Origin: an uncultured Polaribacter sp.
GTDB lineage: Bacteria > Bacteroidota > Bacteroidia > Flavobacteriales > Flavobacteriaceae
Direction: 5' to 3'
Assembly (NCBI RefSeq): GCF_947495205.1
Contig: NZ_CANLXV010000003.1
Location: 1 to 64,000, forward strand
Length of the DNA: 64,000 nucleotides
Within the stretch, counting starts at the first letter, position 1. The number at the start of each line of letters is the position of its first letter. A program made the position numbers and the translations under genes. This document shows, in pieces, positions 1 to 8,008 of this stretch. The notes beneath the pieces were generated by a model. The model searched no databases, was not told where the DNA came from, and saw only the letters and a program-made list of their open reading frames with translations.

Positions 1-77
1 GATTGAAGCATTTGTTTGAGCTCTTTTTTGTTTTTTTCAAACAAAAAAAGCGAGTGCTGAAAGCTGGAAATAGCTTC
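1..77 (-). repeat. Flavobacterial stem-loop repeat, module A
   Basis: Read on the minus strand it begins GAAGCTATTTCCAGCTTTC, passes through a hairpin of CTTTTTTTGTTTG against CAAAAAAAG with an A-rich loop, and ends TGCTTCAATC at the window edge. It shares its first 18-19 bases, apart from one substitution, with module B near 16.54 kb, and its middle part (GCACTC then CTTTTT, and AAAAGAGxTCAAACAA) with module D near 43.2 kb. It lies 8 bases beyond the uvrA stop codon, so it may also work as the uvrA 3' end. The left side may continue outside the window. Confidence 0.7.
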
Positions 78-85
78 AAAAAAAA

Positions 86-2878
86 TTAAAAAACCAATTT
101 TTCTGCCAAATATTTTGCGGTATAACTTTTGGTGTTTCTTGCCAAATCTTCTGGTGTGCCTTGAAATATTAGGTTTCCGCCATTTTTACCACCTTCTAAA
201 CCTAAATCTATAATATAATCTGCACATTTAATAAGTTCTATATTATGCTCAATTACAATTATGGAGTGGCCACGGGCTATAAGTGCATTAAAACTTGCCA
301 ATAGTTTTTTAATATCGTGAAAATGTAAACCTGTTGTTGGTTCGTCAAAAATGAATAATGTTTTGTCTTTTGTGGTACCTTTTACTAAAAATGAAGCCAG
401 TTTTATACGTTGTGCTTCGCCACCAGAAAGGGTAGAGGAGGATTGCCCCAAGGTTACATAACCCAAACCAACATCTTGCAAGGGTTGCAGTTTTTTGGCA
501 ATTTTAGTTACTAAATTTTCTTTGAAAAAAGCAACGGCATCATCTATGGTTAAATTTAAAATATCATCTATGGTTTTTTCATAAAATTTTATTTCTAAAA
601 CTTCTTTTTTAAAGCGTTTGCCGCTACATACGTCACATTCTAAATGCACGTCTGCCATAAATTGCATTTCTATGGTAACTTCACCTTCGCCTTTGCAAGT
701 TTCGCATCTGCCGCCTTCTACATTAAAAGAAAAATGTTTGGGTTTGTAGTTTCTAACTTTTGCGAGTTGTTGTGCGGCAAATAAAGCTCTAATATCATCA
801 TAGGCTTTAATATAGGTAACAGGGTTAGAACGTGAAGAACGCCCAATTGGGTTTTGATCTATAAATTCTATGTTTTTTAAGGTGTTAAAATCTCCTTTAA
901 CACTAGTATGTTGCCCAATTTTATCTCCATAACCAACTAGCTTTTTTTGCATTGTTGGGTATACTATTTTTTTTACTAATGTACTTTTACCAGAGCCAGA
1001 AACTCCTGTAATTACGCTTAAACAGTTTAGCGGAATTGTAACATCTATATTTTGTAAATTGTGTTCTCTTGCGCCAATAATTTCTATTTTGTTTTTTGAA
1101 GTTCTGCGTTTTGTTGGTACTTCTATTTTTAAATCTTCGTTTAAATATTTTGCGGTTAAAGATTCTGATTGTAAAATTTTTGCAAAATTACCTTCTGCAA
1201 CTACATTACCACCAAAAGTACCTGCTTCTGGGCCAATATCTATAATATAATCTGCTTCTCGCATAATATCTTCATCATGCTCTACCACAACAACAGTGTT
1301 GCCCAAATCTCTTAAATCTTTTAAAACGCCAATTAAACGTTCTGTATCTTTTGGGTGCAAACCAATACTTGGTTCATCTAAAATATACATAGAACCAACC
1401 AGAGAACTTCCTAAAGATGTGGCCAAATTAATACGCTGACTTTCTCCACCAGAAAGTGTGTTGGAAGTTCTGTTGATGGTTAAGTAATTTAAACCAACAT
1501 TGGTTAAAAACTGTAATCTGTTATTTATTTCTGTTAATAATCGTTTTCCTATTTTTTCTTGGTATTTGTCTAATTTTAAATTTTTGAAAAAATTGGCCAA
1601 TTCATCTAATGGTAAAGCCACTAAGTCTGAAATGTTTTTGTTATTTATTTTAACGTAATTGGTTTCTTCTCGCAAACGTTTGCCATTACAAGTGATGCAT
1701 TTTGTTTTACCTCTGTAACGAGAAAGCATAACTCTATTCTGTATTTTATAGCTTTTTTCTTCTAAAACACTAAAAAAATGGTTTATTCCGTTAAAAGATT
1801 TGTTACCAGACCAAACCAACTCTTTTTGTTTTTCTGTTAATTGAAACCAGGGTTTGTGAATAGGAATATCAAATTTATAGGCAACTTCTATTAAAGCGTC
1901 TTTGTAATGAACGTAAGACGGTGTTTTAAAAGGGAAAATTGCATCTTCCATAATAGATAAACCTGTGTTTGGTATTACTAAATCTGCATCTATTCCTATT
2001 ACATTTCCATAGCCTTCGCAAGTTGGGCATGCGCCATAAGGATTATTAAAGCTAAATAAATGTGTGTTTGGTTCAAGAAAAGACATACCATCTAAATCGA
2101 ATTTATTACTAAATTCTGAAACGTTATTATCTGCTAAATTCTCTATAAAACAAACTCCTTTTCCTTCAAAAAATGCAGTTTGTATTGCATCTGCCAATCT
2201 ATTGTAAAAATCTTCATCGTTTTTAGTTACAATTCTATCTACAACTAAAAACAAGGGTTCGTTTTTATAATTTTCTAAAGGGAAATTTGTAATTCTATGT
2301 ACTTTATTACTCCATTTTAAACGCGCGTAACCTTGCTGCTCTAAAACTTGCAAAACTGTTTTTAAGTCTCTGTTTTTATCAATAGAAATTGGTGCAAGTA
2401 AAAGTAGTTTTGTTTTGTCTTCAAACTTTTTCACAAACTTTACAACATCTGAAACCGTATCTTTTTTTACTTCGTTGCCAGAAATTGGTGAGTAGGTTTT
2501 ACCAATTCTTGCAAATAACAATTTTATATAATCGTAAATTTCTGTTGATGTACCTACTGTAGATCTTGGGTTTGTAGAATTTACTTTTTGCTCAATAGCA
2601 ATGGCAGGTGCAATACCTTTTATATAGTCAACCTTTGGTTTGTCTAATTTTCCTAAAAATTGGCGTGCATAAGAACTTAAACTTTCTACATAACGCCTTT
2701 GCCCTTCTGCATACAGCGTATCAAAAGCTAAAGAAGACTTGCCAGAGCCAGATAGTCCTGTAATTACTACTAATTTATTTCTAGGAATTACAACATCTAT
2801 ATTTTTTAAGTTGTGCAATTTTGCACCTTTTATAATGATGTTTTCTTTAGGATTAACTTGCGAAATGTCTGTCTTCAT
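86..2878 (-). CDS. uvrA: Excinuclease ABC subunit A
   Basis: UvrA is the damage-recognition ATPase of nucleotide excision repair; it forms a dimer and loads UvrB on DNA. The 930-residue protein has the family's normal length. The first Walker A is GLSGSGKSS at residues 41-49, the second is GVSGSGKST in the C-terminal half, and both ABC signatures are present (LSGGESQRINLA and LSGGEAQRIKLA). The zinc-binding motifs are visible as CPTCEG / CITCNGKR and CETCKGEG / CDVCSGKR. The start is ATG, followed by MKTDISQ. It stands alone, divergent from a sigma-factor gene across about 215 bp, and ends just before repeat module A. The family assignment is certain; no odd feature was seen. Confidence 0.98.
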   Translation of the reverse strand: MKTDISQVNPKENIIIKGAKLHNLKNIDVVIPRNKLVVITGLSGSGKSSLAFDTLYAEGQRRYVESLSSYARQFLGKLDKPKVDYIKGIAPAIAIEQKVNSTNPRSTVGTSTEIYDYIKLLFARIGKTYSPISGNEVKKDTVSDVVKFVKKFEDKTKLLLLAPISIDKNRDLKTVLQVLEQQGYARLKWSNKVHRITNFPLENYKNEPLFLVVDRIVTKNDEDFYNRLADAIQTAFFEGKGVCFIENLADNNVSEFSNKFDLDGMSFLEPNTHLFSFNNPYGACPTCEGYGNVIGIDADLVIPNTGLSIMEDAIFPFKTPSYVHYKDALIEVAYKFDIPIHKPWFQLTEKQKELVWSGNKSFNGINHFFSVLEEKSYKIQNRVMLSRYRGKTKCITCNGKRLREETNYVKINNKNISDLVALPLDELANFFKNLKLDKYQEKIGKRLLTEINNRLQFLTNVGLNYLTINRTSNTLSGGESQRINLATSLGSSLVGSMYILDEPSIGLHPKDTERLIGVLKDLRDLGNTVVVVEHDEDIMREADYIIDIGPEAGTFGGNVVAEGNFAKILQSESLTAKYLNEDLKIEVPTKRRTSKNKIEIIGAREHNLQNIDVTIPLNCLSVITGVSGSGKSTLVKKIVYPTMQKKLVGYGDKIGQHTSVKGDFNTLKNIEFIDQNPIGRSSRSNPVTYIKAYDDIRALFAAQQLAKVRNYKPKHFSFNVEGGRCETCKGEGEVTIEMQFMADVHLECDVCSGKRFKKEVLEIKFYEKTIDDILNLTIDDAVAFFKENLVTKIAKKLQPLQDVGLGYVTLGQSSSTLSGGEAQRIKLASFLVKGTTKDKTLFIFDEPTTGLHFHDIKKLLASFNALIARGHSIIVIEHNIELIKCADYIIDLGLEGGKNGGNLIFQGTPEDLARNTKSYTAKYLAEKLVF

Positions 2879-2956
2879 GTATCAAAATAATAAGTGATAA
2901 AATTACCAAAAAAAACACGTATTTGTAGATTTGTAAAAATCTTTTTTTGTTAAATA

Positions 2957-2988
2957 TTTGTAATATTAGAAAATAATCTTCATATTTG
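2957..2988 (+). promoter_or_regulatory. Candidate Bacteroidota-type promoter of the sigma gene
   Basis: TTTG at 2957-2960, a 20-bp spacer and CATATTTG at 2981-2988 fit the Bacteroidota primary-sigma consensus (TTTG, then TAnnTTTG) with one mismatch. It would start transcription near 2995 and leave a leader of about 100 nt before the sigma gene at 3096. Inference from sequence only. Confidence 0.45.
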
Positions 2989-3095
2989 TAATCATTAATC
3001 CACACAAAAACAGACGCATATAGTTAAAAATTACTTTAAAAATTATTAAAAATAATACAAAAATTAGCGGCTAGCTAATTTATAAAGTAATTCAT

Positions 3096-3683
3096 ATGCG
3101 CGAAAATAAAAACATAGATAGTATTCTTGTTAGTCAATATATAAAGGGTAAAGAAGCCTCTTTATCTGTACTAATTCACAAACACCAACAACGTTTATTT
3201 AGCTTTATTTATAGTAAAGTACAAGATAAAGATATTACAGAAGATATTTTTCAGGAAACTTTTATTAAGGTAATTAAAACTTTAAAAAAAGGAAATTATA
3301 ATGAGGAAGGTAAGTTTTTACCATGGGTAATGCGTATTTCGCATAATTTGGTTATTGATTATTTTAGAAAAAATAATAGAATGCCTAAATTTAGAAATAC
3401 AGACGAATTTGATATTTTTTCTGTGTTAGGTGATGGTAATTTAAATGCTGAAAAACAAATTATACAAGAGCAAATTCATGATAATGTGAGAGAGCTTGTA
3501 AATGAGTTGCCAGAAGAACAAAAAGAAGTTTTGGTAATGCGTATGTATAAAGATATGAGCTTTAAAGAAATTAGCGAAAATACAGGAGTTAGTATTAATA
3601 CTGCTTTAGGTAGAATGCGTTATGCTTTAATTAATATGCGCAAATTAATAGAAAAACATAATATTATTTTGGTGAATTCATAA
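3096..3683 (+). CDS. RNA polymerase sigma factor, sigma-70 family (ECF-like)
   Basis: A 195-residue alternative sigma factor. Region 2 is seen in the N-terminal half (DITEDIFQETFIKVI, then FLPWVMRISHNLVIDYFRK, the -10 recognition helix area) and region 4 in the C-terminal part (LPEEQKEVLVMRMYKDMSF, then the helix-turn-helix EISENTGVSINTALGRMRYA). There is no region 1 or 3, as expected for ECF-type factors. No anti-sigma gene adjoins it; the only follower is a 47-codon gene 55 bp downstream that ends at a strong terminator, so the two are probably cotranscribed. The leader before it is about 100 nt. Target genes cannot be read from the window. Confidence 0.93.
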   Translation: MRENKNIDSILVSQYIKGKEASLSVLIHKHQQRLFSFIYSKVQDKDITEDIFQETFIKVIKTLKKGNYNEEGKFLPWVMRISHNLVIDYFRKNNRMPKFRNTDEFDIFSVLGDGNLNAEKQIIQEQIHDNVRELVNELPEEQKEVLVMRMYKDMSFKEISENTGVSINTALGRMRYALINMRKLIEKHNIILVNS

Positions 3684-3738
3684 TAAAGTAAAAAAAGCAT
3701 CGTTATTAATTTAGTAACCAATAATTTAAATATAATAT

Positions 3739-3882
3739 ATGATGCAACTTTACTCCAAAAAGTCATCTAGAATTCAGATGCAACCCAAACAAGAAACAGT
3801 TCAATTTTTGATTAATTTTTCTAAATCGTTAACTATTGTAAAAACTAAATCAAAAGATTTCATTGAATTGAATTTGAATTAA
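3739..3882 (+). CDS. Small conserved-type protein following the sigma factor (47 aa)
   Basis: A 47-codon frame begins ATGATG at 3739 (MMQLYSKKSSRIQMQPKQ) and stops with TAA at 3880-3882, immediately before a perfect GNRA-loop terminator. The product is basic, with no membrane segment or cysteine; its centre reads QPKQETVQFLINFSKSL. I recall short proteins of this pattern (QPKxETxxFLxNFSKxL) after a sigma gene in other Flavobacteriaceae, but that is memory, not a search. Position in the sigma transcript suggests a role linked to that factor, perhaps as a small anti-sigma or modulator; this is a guess. The second ATG at 3742 is an alternative start. Confidence 0.6.
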   Translation: MMQLYSKKSSRIQMQPKQETVQFLINFSKSLTIVKTKSKDFIELNLN

Positions 3883-3892
3883 GAGTGGAAAA

Positions 3893-3920
3893 AGCTGTAA
3901 CGAAAGTTGCGGCTTTTTTT
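3893..3920 (+). terminator. Rho-independent terminator after the sigma operon
   Basis: AGCTGTAAC, loop GAAA, GTTGCGGCT form a 9-bp stem (three G-U pairs) closed by a GNRA tetraloop, followed by a run of T to 3920. It closes the sigma factor / 47-codon unit. Confidence 0.85.
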
Positions 3921-3944
3921 ATTTCATCTTAACCTTACTAAAAG

Positions 3945-3977
3945 CCCCTTTGTTTTTCAGACATTTCCCCAAAGGGG
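3945..3977. repeat. Short intergenic inverted repeat
   Basis: CCCCTTTG at 3945-3952 pairs with CAAAGGGG at 3970-3977. The 190 bp between the terminator and nth holds no other gene. It may be a remnant of an interspersed repeat or help end nth transcripts; the function is unknown. Confidence 0.35.
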
Positions 3978-4110
3978 AAAGTTGAGCTCATTTATGGGAA
4001 AGTTTAATATTACCTAGCAAAATAAATTTGCAACTTTTGGCCTTTGTCTAAGTCAATTTATATCACATTGAAAATCTTAGCTTCATTGCGTTTAATTTTT
4101 TTTAATAACC

Positions 4111-4764
4111 CTATTTTTTCTTGTAGTAATCATTTAAAACAGATTTTCTACCAATTGTTTTTGTAATAATATCATGCTCTAAATTCCAACCTCTTGCAGG
4201 AGAATATTCTCTACCATACCAAATAATCTGTAAGTGTAAATCATTCCATAATTCTTCAGGAAATAAGCGTTTTGCATCTTTTTCGGTTTGTGCAACACTT
4301 TTTCCATTAGATAAATTCCAACGAAACATTAAACGTTGTATATGTGTATCTACAGGAAATGCGGGTACACCAAAAGCTTGACTCATAACTACACTAGCTG
4401 TTTTATGGCCAACTGCAGGCAATTCTTCTAAACCCTCAAAAGATTGTGGAACTTCTCCATTATATTTTTCAATTAAAATTTTAGACAAGCCATAAATACC
4501 TTTACTTTTCATTGGCGATAAACCACAGGGTCTTATAATTGCTTTAATTTCTTCTACTGTCATTTTTACCATATCAAAAGGATTATCCGCTTTAGCGAAT
4601 AATAAAGGTGTAATTTGATTTACCCGAACATCTGTACATTGGGCAGATAATAATACGGCAATTAATAAAGTATACGGATCTTTGTGATCTAGCGGAATTG
4701 GTATTTCTGGATACAATTCTTCTAATTTATCTATAACAAACTGTACTTTTTCTTGCTTGTTCAT
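4111..4764 (-). CDS. nth: Endonuclease III (DNA glycosylase/AP lyase), lacking the Fe-S cluster
   Basis: Bifunctional base-excision repair glycosylase that removes oxidised pyrimidines. The helix-hairpin-helix reads LEELPAVGHKTASVV; the catalytic Lys is residue 121 and the catalytic Asp residue 139 (PVDTH), one position from E. coli Lys120 and Asp138. The protein has 217 residues, close to the family's 211. The C-terminal segment (LQIIWYGREYSPARGWNLE onward) has no cysteine at all, whereas classical Nth ends with four cysteines (C-x6-C-x2-C-x5-C) that hold a [4Fe-4S] cluster. I believe clusterless forms occur in other Flavobacteriia. The gene is monocistronic and divergent from bcp. Confidence 0.94.
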   Translation of the reverse strand: MNKQEKVQFVIDKLEELYPEIPIPLDHKDPYTLLIAVLLSAQCTDVRVNQITPLLFAKADNPFDMVKMTVEEIKAIIRPCGLSPMKSKGIYGLSKILIEKYNGEVPQSFEGLEELPAVGHKTASVVMSQAFGVPAFPVDTHIQRLMFRWNLSNGKSVAQTEKDAKRLFPEELWNDLHLQIIWYGREYSPARGWNLEHDIITKTIGRKSVLNDYYKKK

Positions 4765-4900
4765 TTTGTGGTAGTTGTAAAGTTTATAATTTGTAAAGTT
4801 ATAAAGTAGCTTCTAAAAATGTTAATTTAAAGTTACTTTTTTCAAAGAAGCTTTATTCAACTTTATAAACTTTGTACTTTTAAATTTTAAAACAAAATTT

Positions 4901-5356
4901 ATGACAACACTTAAAATAGGAGATAACGCTCCAAAGTTTGAAGCAAAAGATAATGCAGGAAATACAATTAAACTTACAGATTATGCAGGTAAAAAGTTGG
5001 TTTTATTTTTTTACCCGAAAGCAAGTACTCCAGGATGTACCGCAGAAGCGTGTGATTTAAGAGACAATTACCAAACTTTTTTAGCCAAAGGTTATGATGT
5101 TTTAGGTGTTAGTGCAGATTCTGCAAAAAGACAACAAAACTTTATAAATAAAAATGAATTGCCTTTTCCTCTTTTAGCAGATGAAGATAAAGCAGTTATT
5201 GAAGCTTTCGGGGTTTGGGGCCCTAAGAAATTTATGGGCAAAGAATATGACGGAATTCATAGAACTACATTTGTTATTGATGAAAACGGAGTAATTGAAG
5301 ATGTTATTACCAAAGTAAAAACAAAAGCACACACTGCCCAAATAATAACTTCTTAA
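4901..5356 (+). CDS. bcp: Thiol peroxidase, Bcp/PrxQ-type peroxiredoxin
   Basis: Reduces H2O2 and organic hydroperoxides in the cytosol with thioredoxin as electron donor. The 151-residue protein has the AhpC-TSA/thioredoxin fold, with the peroxidatic Cys46 in STPGCTAEAC and the resolving Cys51 five residues later, the arrangement of E. coli Bcp. No signal peptide. It is a single gene closed by a hairpin terminator at 5381; the ATG at 4901 follows an A-rich stretch. Confidence 0.96.
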   Translation: MTTLKIGDNAPKFEAKDNAGNTIKLTDYAGKKLVLFFYPKASTPGCTAEACDLRDNYQTFLAKGYDVLGVSADSAKRQQNFINKNELPFPLLADEDKAVIEAFGVWGPKKFMGKEYDGIHRTTFVIDENGVIEDVITKVKTKAHTAQIITS

Positions 5357-5380
5357 AGTTACTTGTTTAAAAATGTTATA

Positions 5381-5406
5381 AACTCCAATTTAAATTGGAG
5401 TTTTTT
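5381..5406. terminator. Rho-independent terminator after bcp
   Basis: AACTCCAATT and its reverse complement form a 10-bp stem (5381-5402 with TA centre) followed by T residues. It lies between convergent bcp and the BtuF-like gene and could serve both. Confidence 0.75.
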
Positions 5407-5430
5407 GTTTTATGTTGTTTTGATTACAGC

Positions 5431-6564
5431 TTATTCTATTCTATCAAAAAAAGTAAGTTTATAATTTGGTAATAATTCTGGATGTGTAATTTTTAAAATA
5501 TCTTTTAGCATTAAATCAGGTTTTATAGCAGAGGTTTCAAAATATAATAAACCTCCTATAGCTCCTTTTTTATTGGCATAAGTATATACCTCATTGGTTT
5601 TATAAGCATTAAAATTTTGATACTGTTTGCTAGAGTTTTGCATATCTTTTTTTGTTTCATATAAACCACAACCAATCCAATAAGTAGCATTTTTTGCTTT
5701 GTCTAAAACAGTTTCTATACTTAAAGGTAAACTGCCAGATTTTTTAGATTTTTGCCAAATGTAATTGGTGTTGGCATCTTTAAAATAGTTGGCAATAAAA
5801 CTATTACCTCCAGGTGCATACCAAACATCACTAAACAAATTACCAGACAACACAGTTGGTATTTCTTTTGCTTTTAAAGCTAATTTTTTAGTAGCAAGGT
5901 ATCGATGTTCTATTGCGTTAAAAATACTATCAGCCTCTTTTTCTTTATCTAATAAAACCCCAAAAAACTTTATCCATTCTGCTTTGCCTAAAGGAGTTTC
6001 TTCTAACCAATCTCCGTTGTAAATTATATTAATCCCTGCTTTTTTAATGGTTGTTAAAGATTTGTCTGTAGAAGAAACACTAAAACCAACTACTAGTTCT
6101 GGTTTTAAATCTAGCAGTATTTCTGTATTTAAAGAACTTTCTTTACCAATTTCTTTAATTTGTTTAGCATCAATTAATTTCCTAGTTTTTTCTGACGAAA
6201 CGTATTTTGAGTTTGGAAAACCAATTATTGAATTTTCTTCATTTAACAACTCTAGCATTGGAATATGAGTTGTAGAAGTAACCACCATTCTCTTTACGGG
6301 AACTTTAATAATTTCGGAATTAGATTCAATACTTGTTTTCGTTTTTTTCTTTTTAATTAGATATTCAAAAACTTTATTAGAATTTTGATAAGCAGCTTTA
6401 ATAATTAACTTTTTTTTTCCATTTTCTTCTACAATATTAAAACCTTTGGCATATTTAATATTAGTGTTTGATTTTTTATTTTTATCAGCTTTACTAACCT
6501 CTTTCTTACAAGAAAAAGTTATAAATAATAAAAAAAATAAAACATTAGTTTTATAGCTTTTCAT
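5431..6564 (-). CDS. BtuF-like periplasmic/lipoprotein substrate-binding protein
   Basis: Substrate-binding component of a cobalamin or siderophore type ABC importer. The N-terminus is a lipoprotein signal ([19 protein letters not shown], Cys19), and the rest matches the helical-backbone binding fold: RMVVTSTTHIPMLELL, GFPNSKYVSS, LDLKPELVVGFS, and a late WYAPGGNSFIANYFKDANT motif typical of this class. The length (377) includes an N-terminal extension of about 90 residues rich in Lys and Asn. Its ATG overlaps the guaC stop by one base (TAATG), so translation is probably coupled. The riboswitch-controlled receptor 400 bp beyond guaC suggests B12 as ligand; that is inference. No permease or ATPase gene is in the window. 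Confidence 0.82.
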   Translation of the reverse strand: MKSYKTNVLFFLLFITFSCKKEVSKADKNKKSNTNIKYAKGFNIVEENGKKKLIIKAAYQNSNKVFEYLIKKKKTKTSIESNSEIIKVPVKRMVVTSTTHIPMLELLNEENSIIGFPNSKYVSSEKTRKLIDAKQIKEIGKESSLNTEILLDLKPELVVGFSVSSTDKSLTTIKKAGINIIYNGDWLEETPLGKAEWIKFFGVLLDKEKEADSIFNAIEHRYLATKKLALKAKEIPTVLSGNLFSDVWYAPGGNSFIANYFKDANTNYIWQKSKKSGSLPLSIETVLDKAKNATYWIGCGLYETKKDMQNSSKQYQNFNAYKTNEVYTYANKKGAIGGLLYFETSAIKPDLMLKDILKITHPELLPNYKLTFFDRIE

Positions 6565-7601
6565 TAAGAATATATTTGATTTTCTTGTTCTTGCACCCTA
6601 ATAAAAGTAGTTCTTTTTGTTAATTCTTTTAGCCTACTAGCACCAACATAAGTGCATGTAGATCTAATACCACCTAAAATATCTGTTATAGTGTTTTCTG
6701 CATTTCCTTTAAATGGAACTGCAACAGTTTTACCTTCAGAGGCTCTATAGTTTGCTACGCCACCAGCATGTTTATTCATAGCAGTTTCAGAACTCATTCC
6801 GTAAAAAGCTTTAAATTTTTCTCCGTTTTTCTCTATTAATTTTCCACCACTTTCTGTGTGTCCTGCTAGCATGCCACCTAACATTACAAAATCTGCACTT
6901 CCACCAAAAGCTTTGGCTATATCTCCAGGAATTTTACAGCCGCCATCAGAAATAATATGACCACCCATACCATGAGCAGCATCCGCACACTCTATAATTG
7001 CAGATAATTGTGGGTATCCAACACCTGTTTTTAATCGAGTTGTACATACAGAACCTGGCCCAATACCAACTTTTATGATATCTGCACCTGCCAAAAGTAA
7101 TTCTTCTACCATTTCTCCTGTAACAACATTACCAGCAATAATTACTTTTTTAGGATGATTTTTACGCATTTCTTGAACAAAATTCACAAAATGTTCTGAG
7201 TAACCGTTAGCAACATCTACACAAATAAAATTTATTTGTGGAAATTCTAATAAAATCTGAGATACTTTTTGCGAATCTTCTTTTCCTGTTCCTGTGCTTA
7301 CTGCAATGTTGTTTAAAATTTCTTTAGATGAATTTGATGCAAAATTTCGCCATTCTTCTAAGGAATAATGTTTATGAATTGCTGTAAATAATTTGTGTTT
7401 TGCTAATGTCTCTGCCATTTCAAAAGTACCAACAGTGTCCATGTTTGCAGCCATTATTGGAATTCCTGTCCAGACAATATTACTATGTAAAAAGGTAAAT
7501 TCTCTCTCTAGATTTACTTGCGATCTAGATTTTAAGGTAGATCTTTTGGGGCGAATCATAACATCTTTAAAGCCCAATTTTAAATCATTTTCTATTCTCA
7601 T
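6564..7601 (-). CDS. guaC: GMP reductase
   Basis: NADPH-dependent deamination of GMP to IMP in purine salvage. The 345-residue protein is close to the E. coli enzyme (347); the catalytic Cys186 lies in [13 protein letters not shown], with the Thr188 typical of GMP reductases rather than IMP dehydrogenases, and there is no CBS domain insert. The phosphate-binding GGMLAGHTE motif is present. The gene overlaps the following BtuF-like gene by one base. This pairing of a purine enzyme and a vitamin-binding lipoprotein is unexpected and may be only transcriptional chance. Confidence 0.96.
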   Translation of the reverse strand: MRIENDLKLGFKDVMIRPKRSTLKSRSQVNLEREFTFLHSNIVWTGIPIMAANMDTVGTFEMAETLAKHKLFTAIHKHYSLEEWRNFASNSSKEILNNIAVSTGTGKEDSQKVSQILLEFPQINFICVDVANGYSEHFVNFVQEMRKNHPKKVIIAGNVVTGEMVEELLLAGADIIKVGIGPGSVCTTRLKTGVGYPQLSAIIECADAAHGMGGHIISDGGCKIPGDIAKAFGGSADFVMLGGMLAGHTESGGKLIEKNGEKFKAFYGMSSETAMNKHAGGVANYRASEGKTVAVPFKGNAENTITDILGGIRSTCTYVGASRLKELTKRTTFIRVQEQENQIYS

Positions 7602-7649
7602 AAAATTTTAAAAATTATTCTGGTTAAAGATATTAAATTAGAACCTTTA

Positions 7650-7683
7650 TTTCATAGATTATTTATAATAAAGTATATCTTTG
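7650..7683 (+). promoter_or_regulatory. Candidate promoter of the cobalamin riboswitch leader
   Basis: TATCTTTG at 7676-7683 is a perfect TAnnTTTG -7 box, with TTTC 22 bp upstream. The start would be near 7690, exactly where the riboswitch begins. Confidence 0.5.
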
Positions 7684-7689
7684 CTGCGA

Positions 7690-7910
7690 TTTTTGGTTTT
7701 AATATAAACATCAATTTATATTAAATTAAAAGGGAATCTGGTTAAAATCCAGAACTGTTCCCGCAACTGTAAGTTACTATTGAACTCGTTTCAGTATCTC
7801 AAAGAGAATGTTATTTATTCTTTAGCCACTGTTTAAAATTCTGAAAATTTCTTCAGCATAAAAATGGGAAGGCAAATAACATAAAAACAAGTCAGGAGAC
7901 CTGCCATTAA
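7690..7910 (+). promoter_or_regulatory. Cobalamin (AdoCbl) riboswitch
   Basis: The conserved core parts appear in order: AGGGAATCTGG and CCAGAACTGTTCCCGCAACTG around 7731-7770, GCCACTG near 7825, GGGAAGGC near 7866, and the B12 box GTCAGGAGACCTGCC at 7891-7905. The motif order and spacing match the cobalamin aptamer. It sits 100 bp ahead of a TonB receptor start, so adenosylcobalamin or a relative is expected to repress receptor synthesis. No obvious intrinsic terminator lies between it and the ATG, so regulation is probably at translation. Very sure of the aptamer; mode of control is inferred. Confidence 0.95.
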
Positions 7911-8008
7911 TCAAGAGTAAAAAAACTTTCGGGATAAAAGTTTATGTACTAATATTTTTCTGTACACGAAATTTACCTGATTTATTGTAAATCAAATTTA
8001 TTAAAAAA

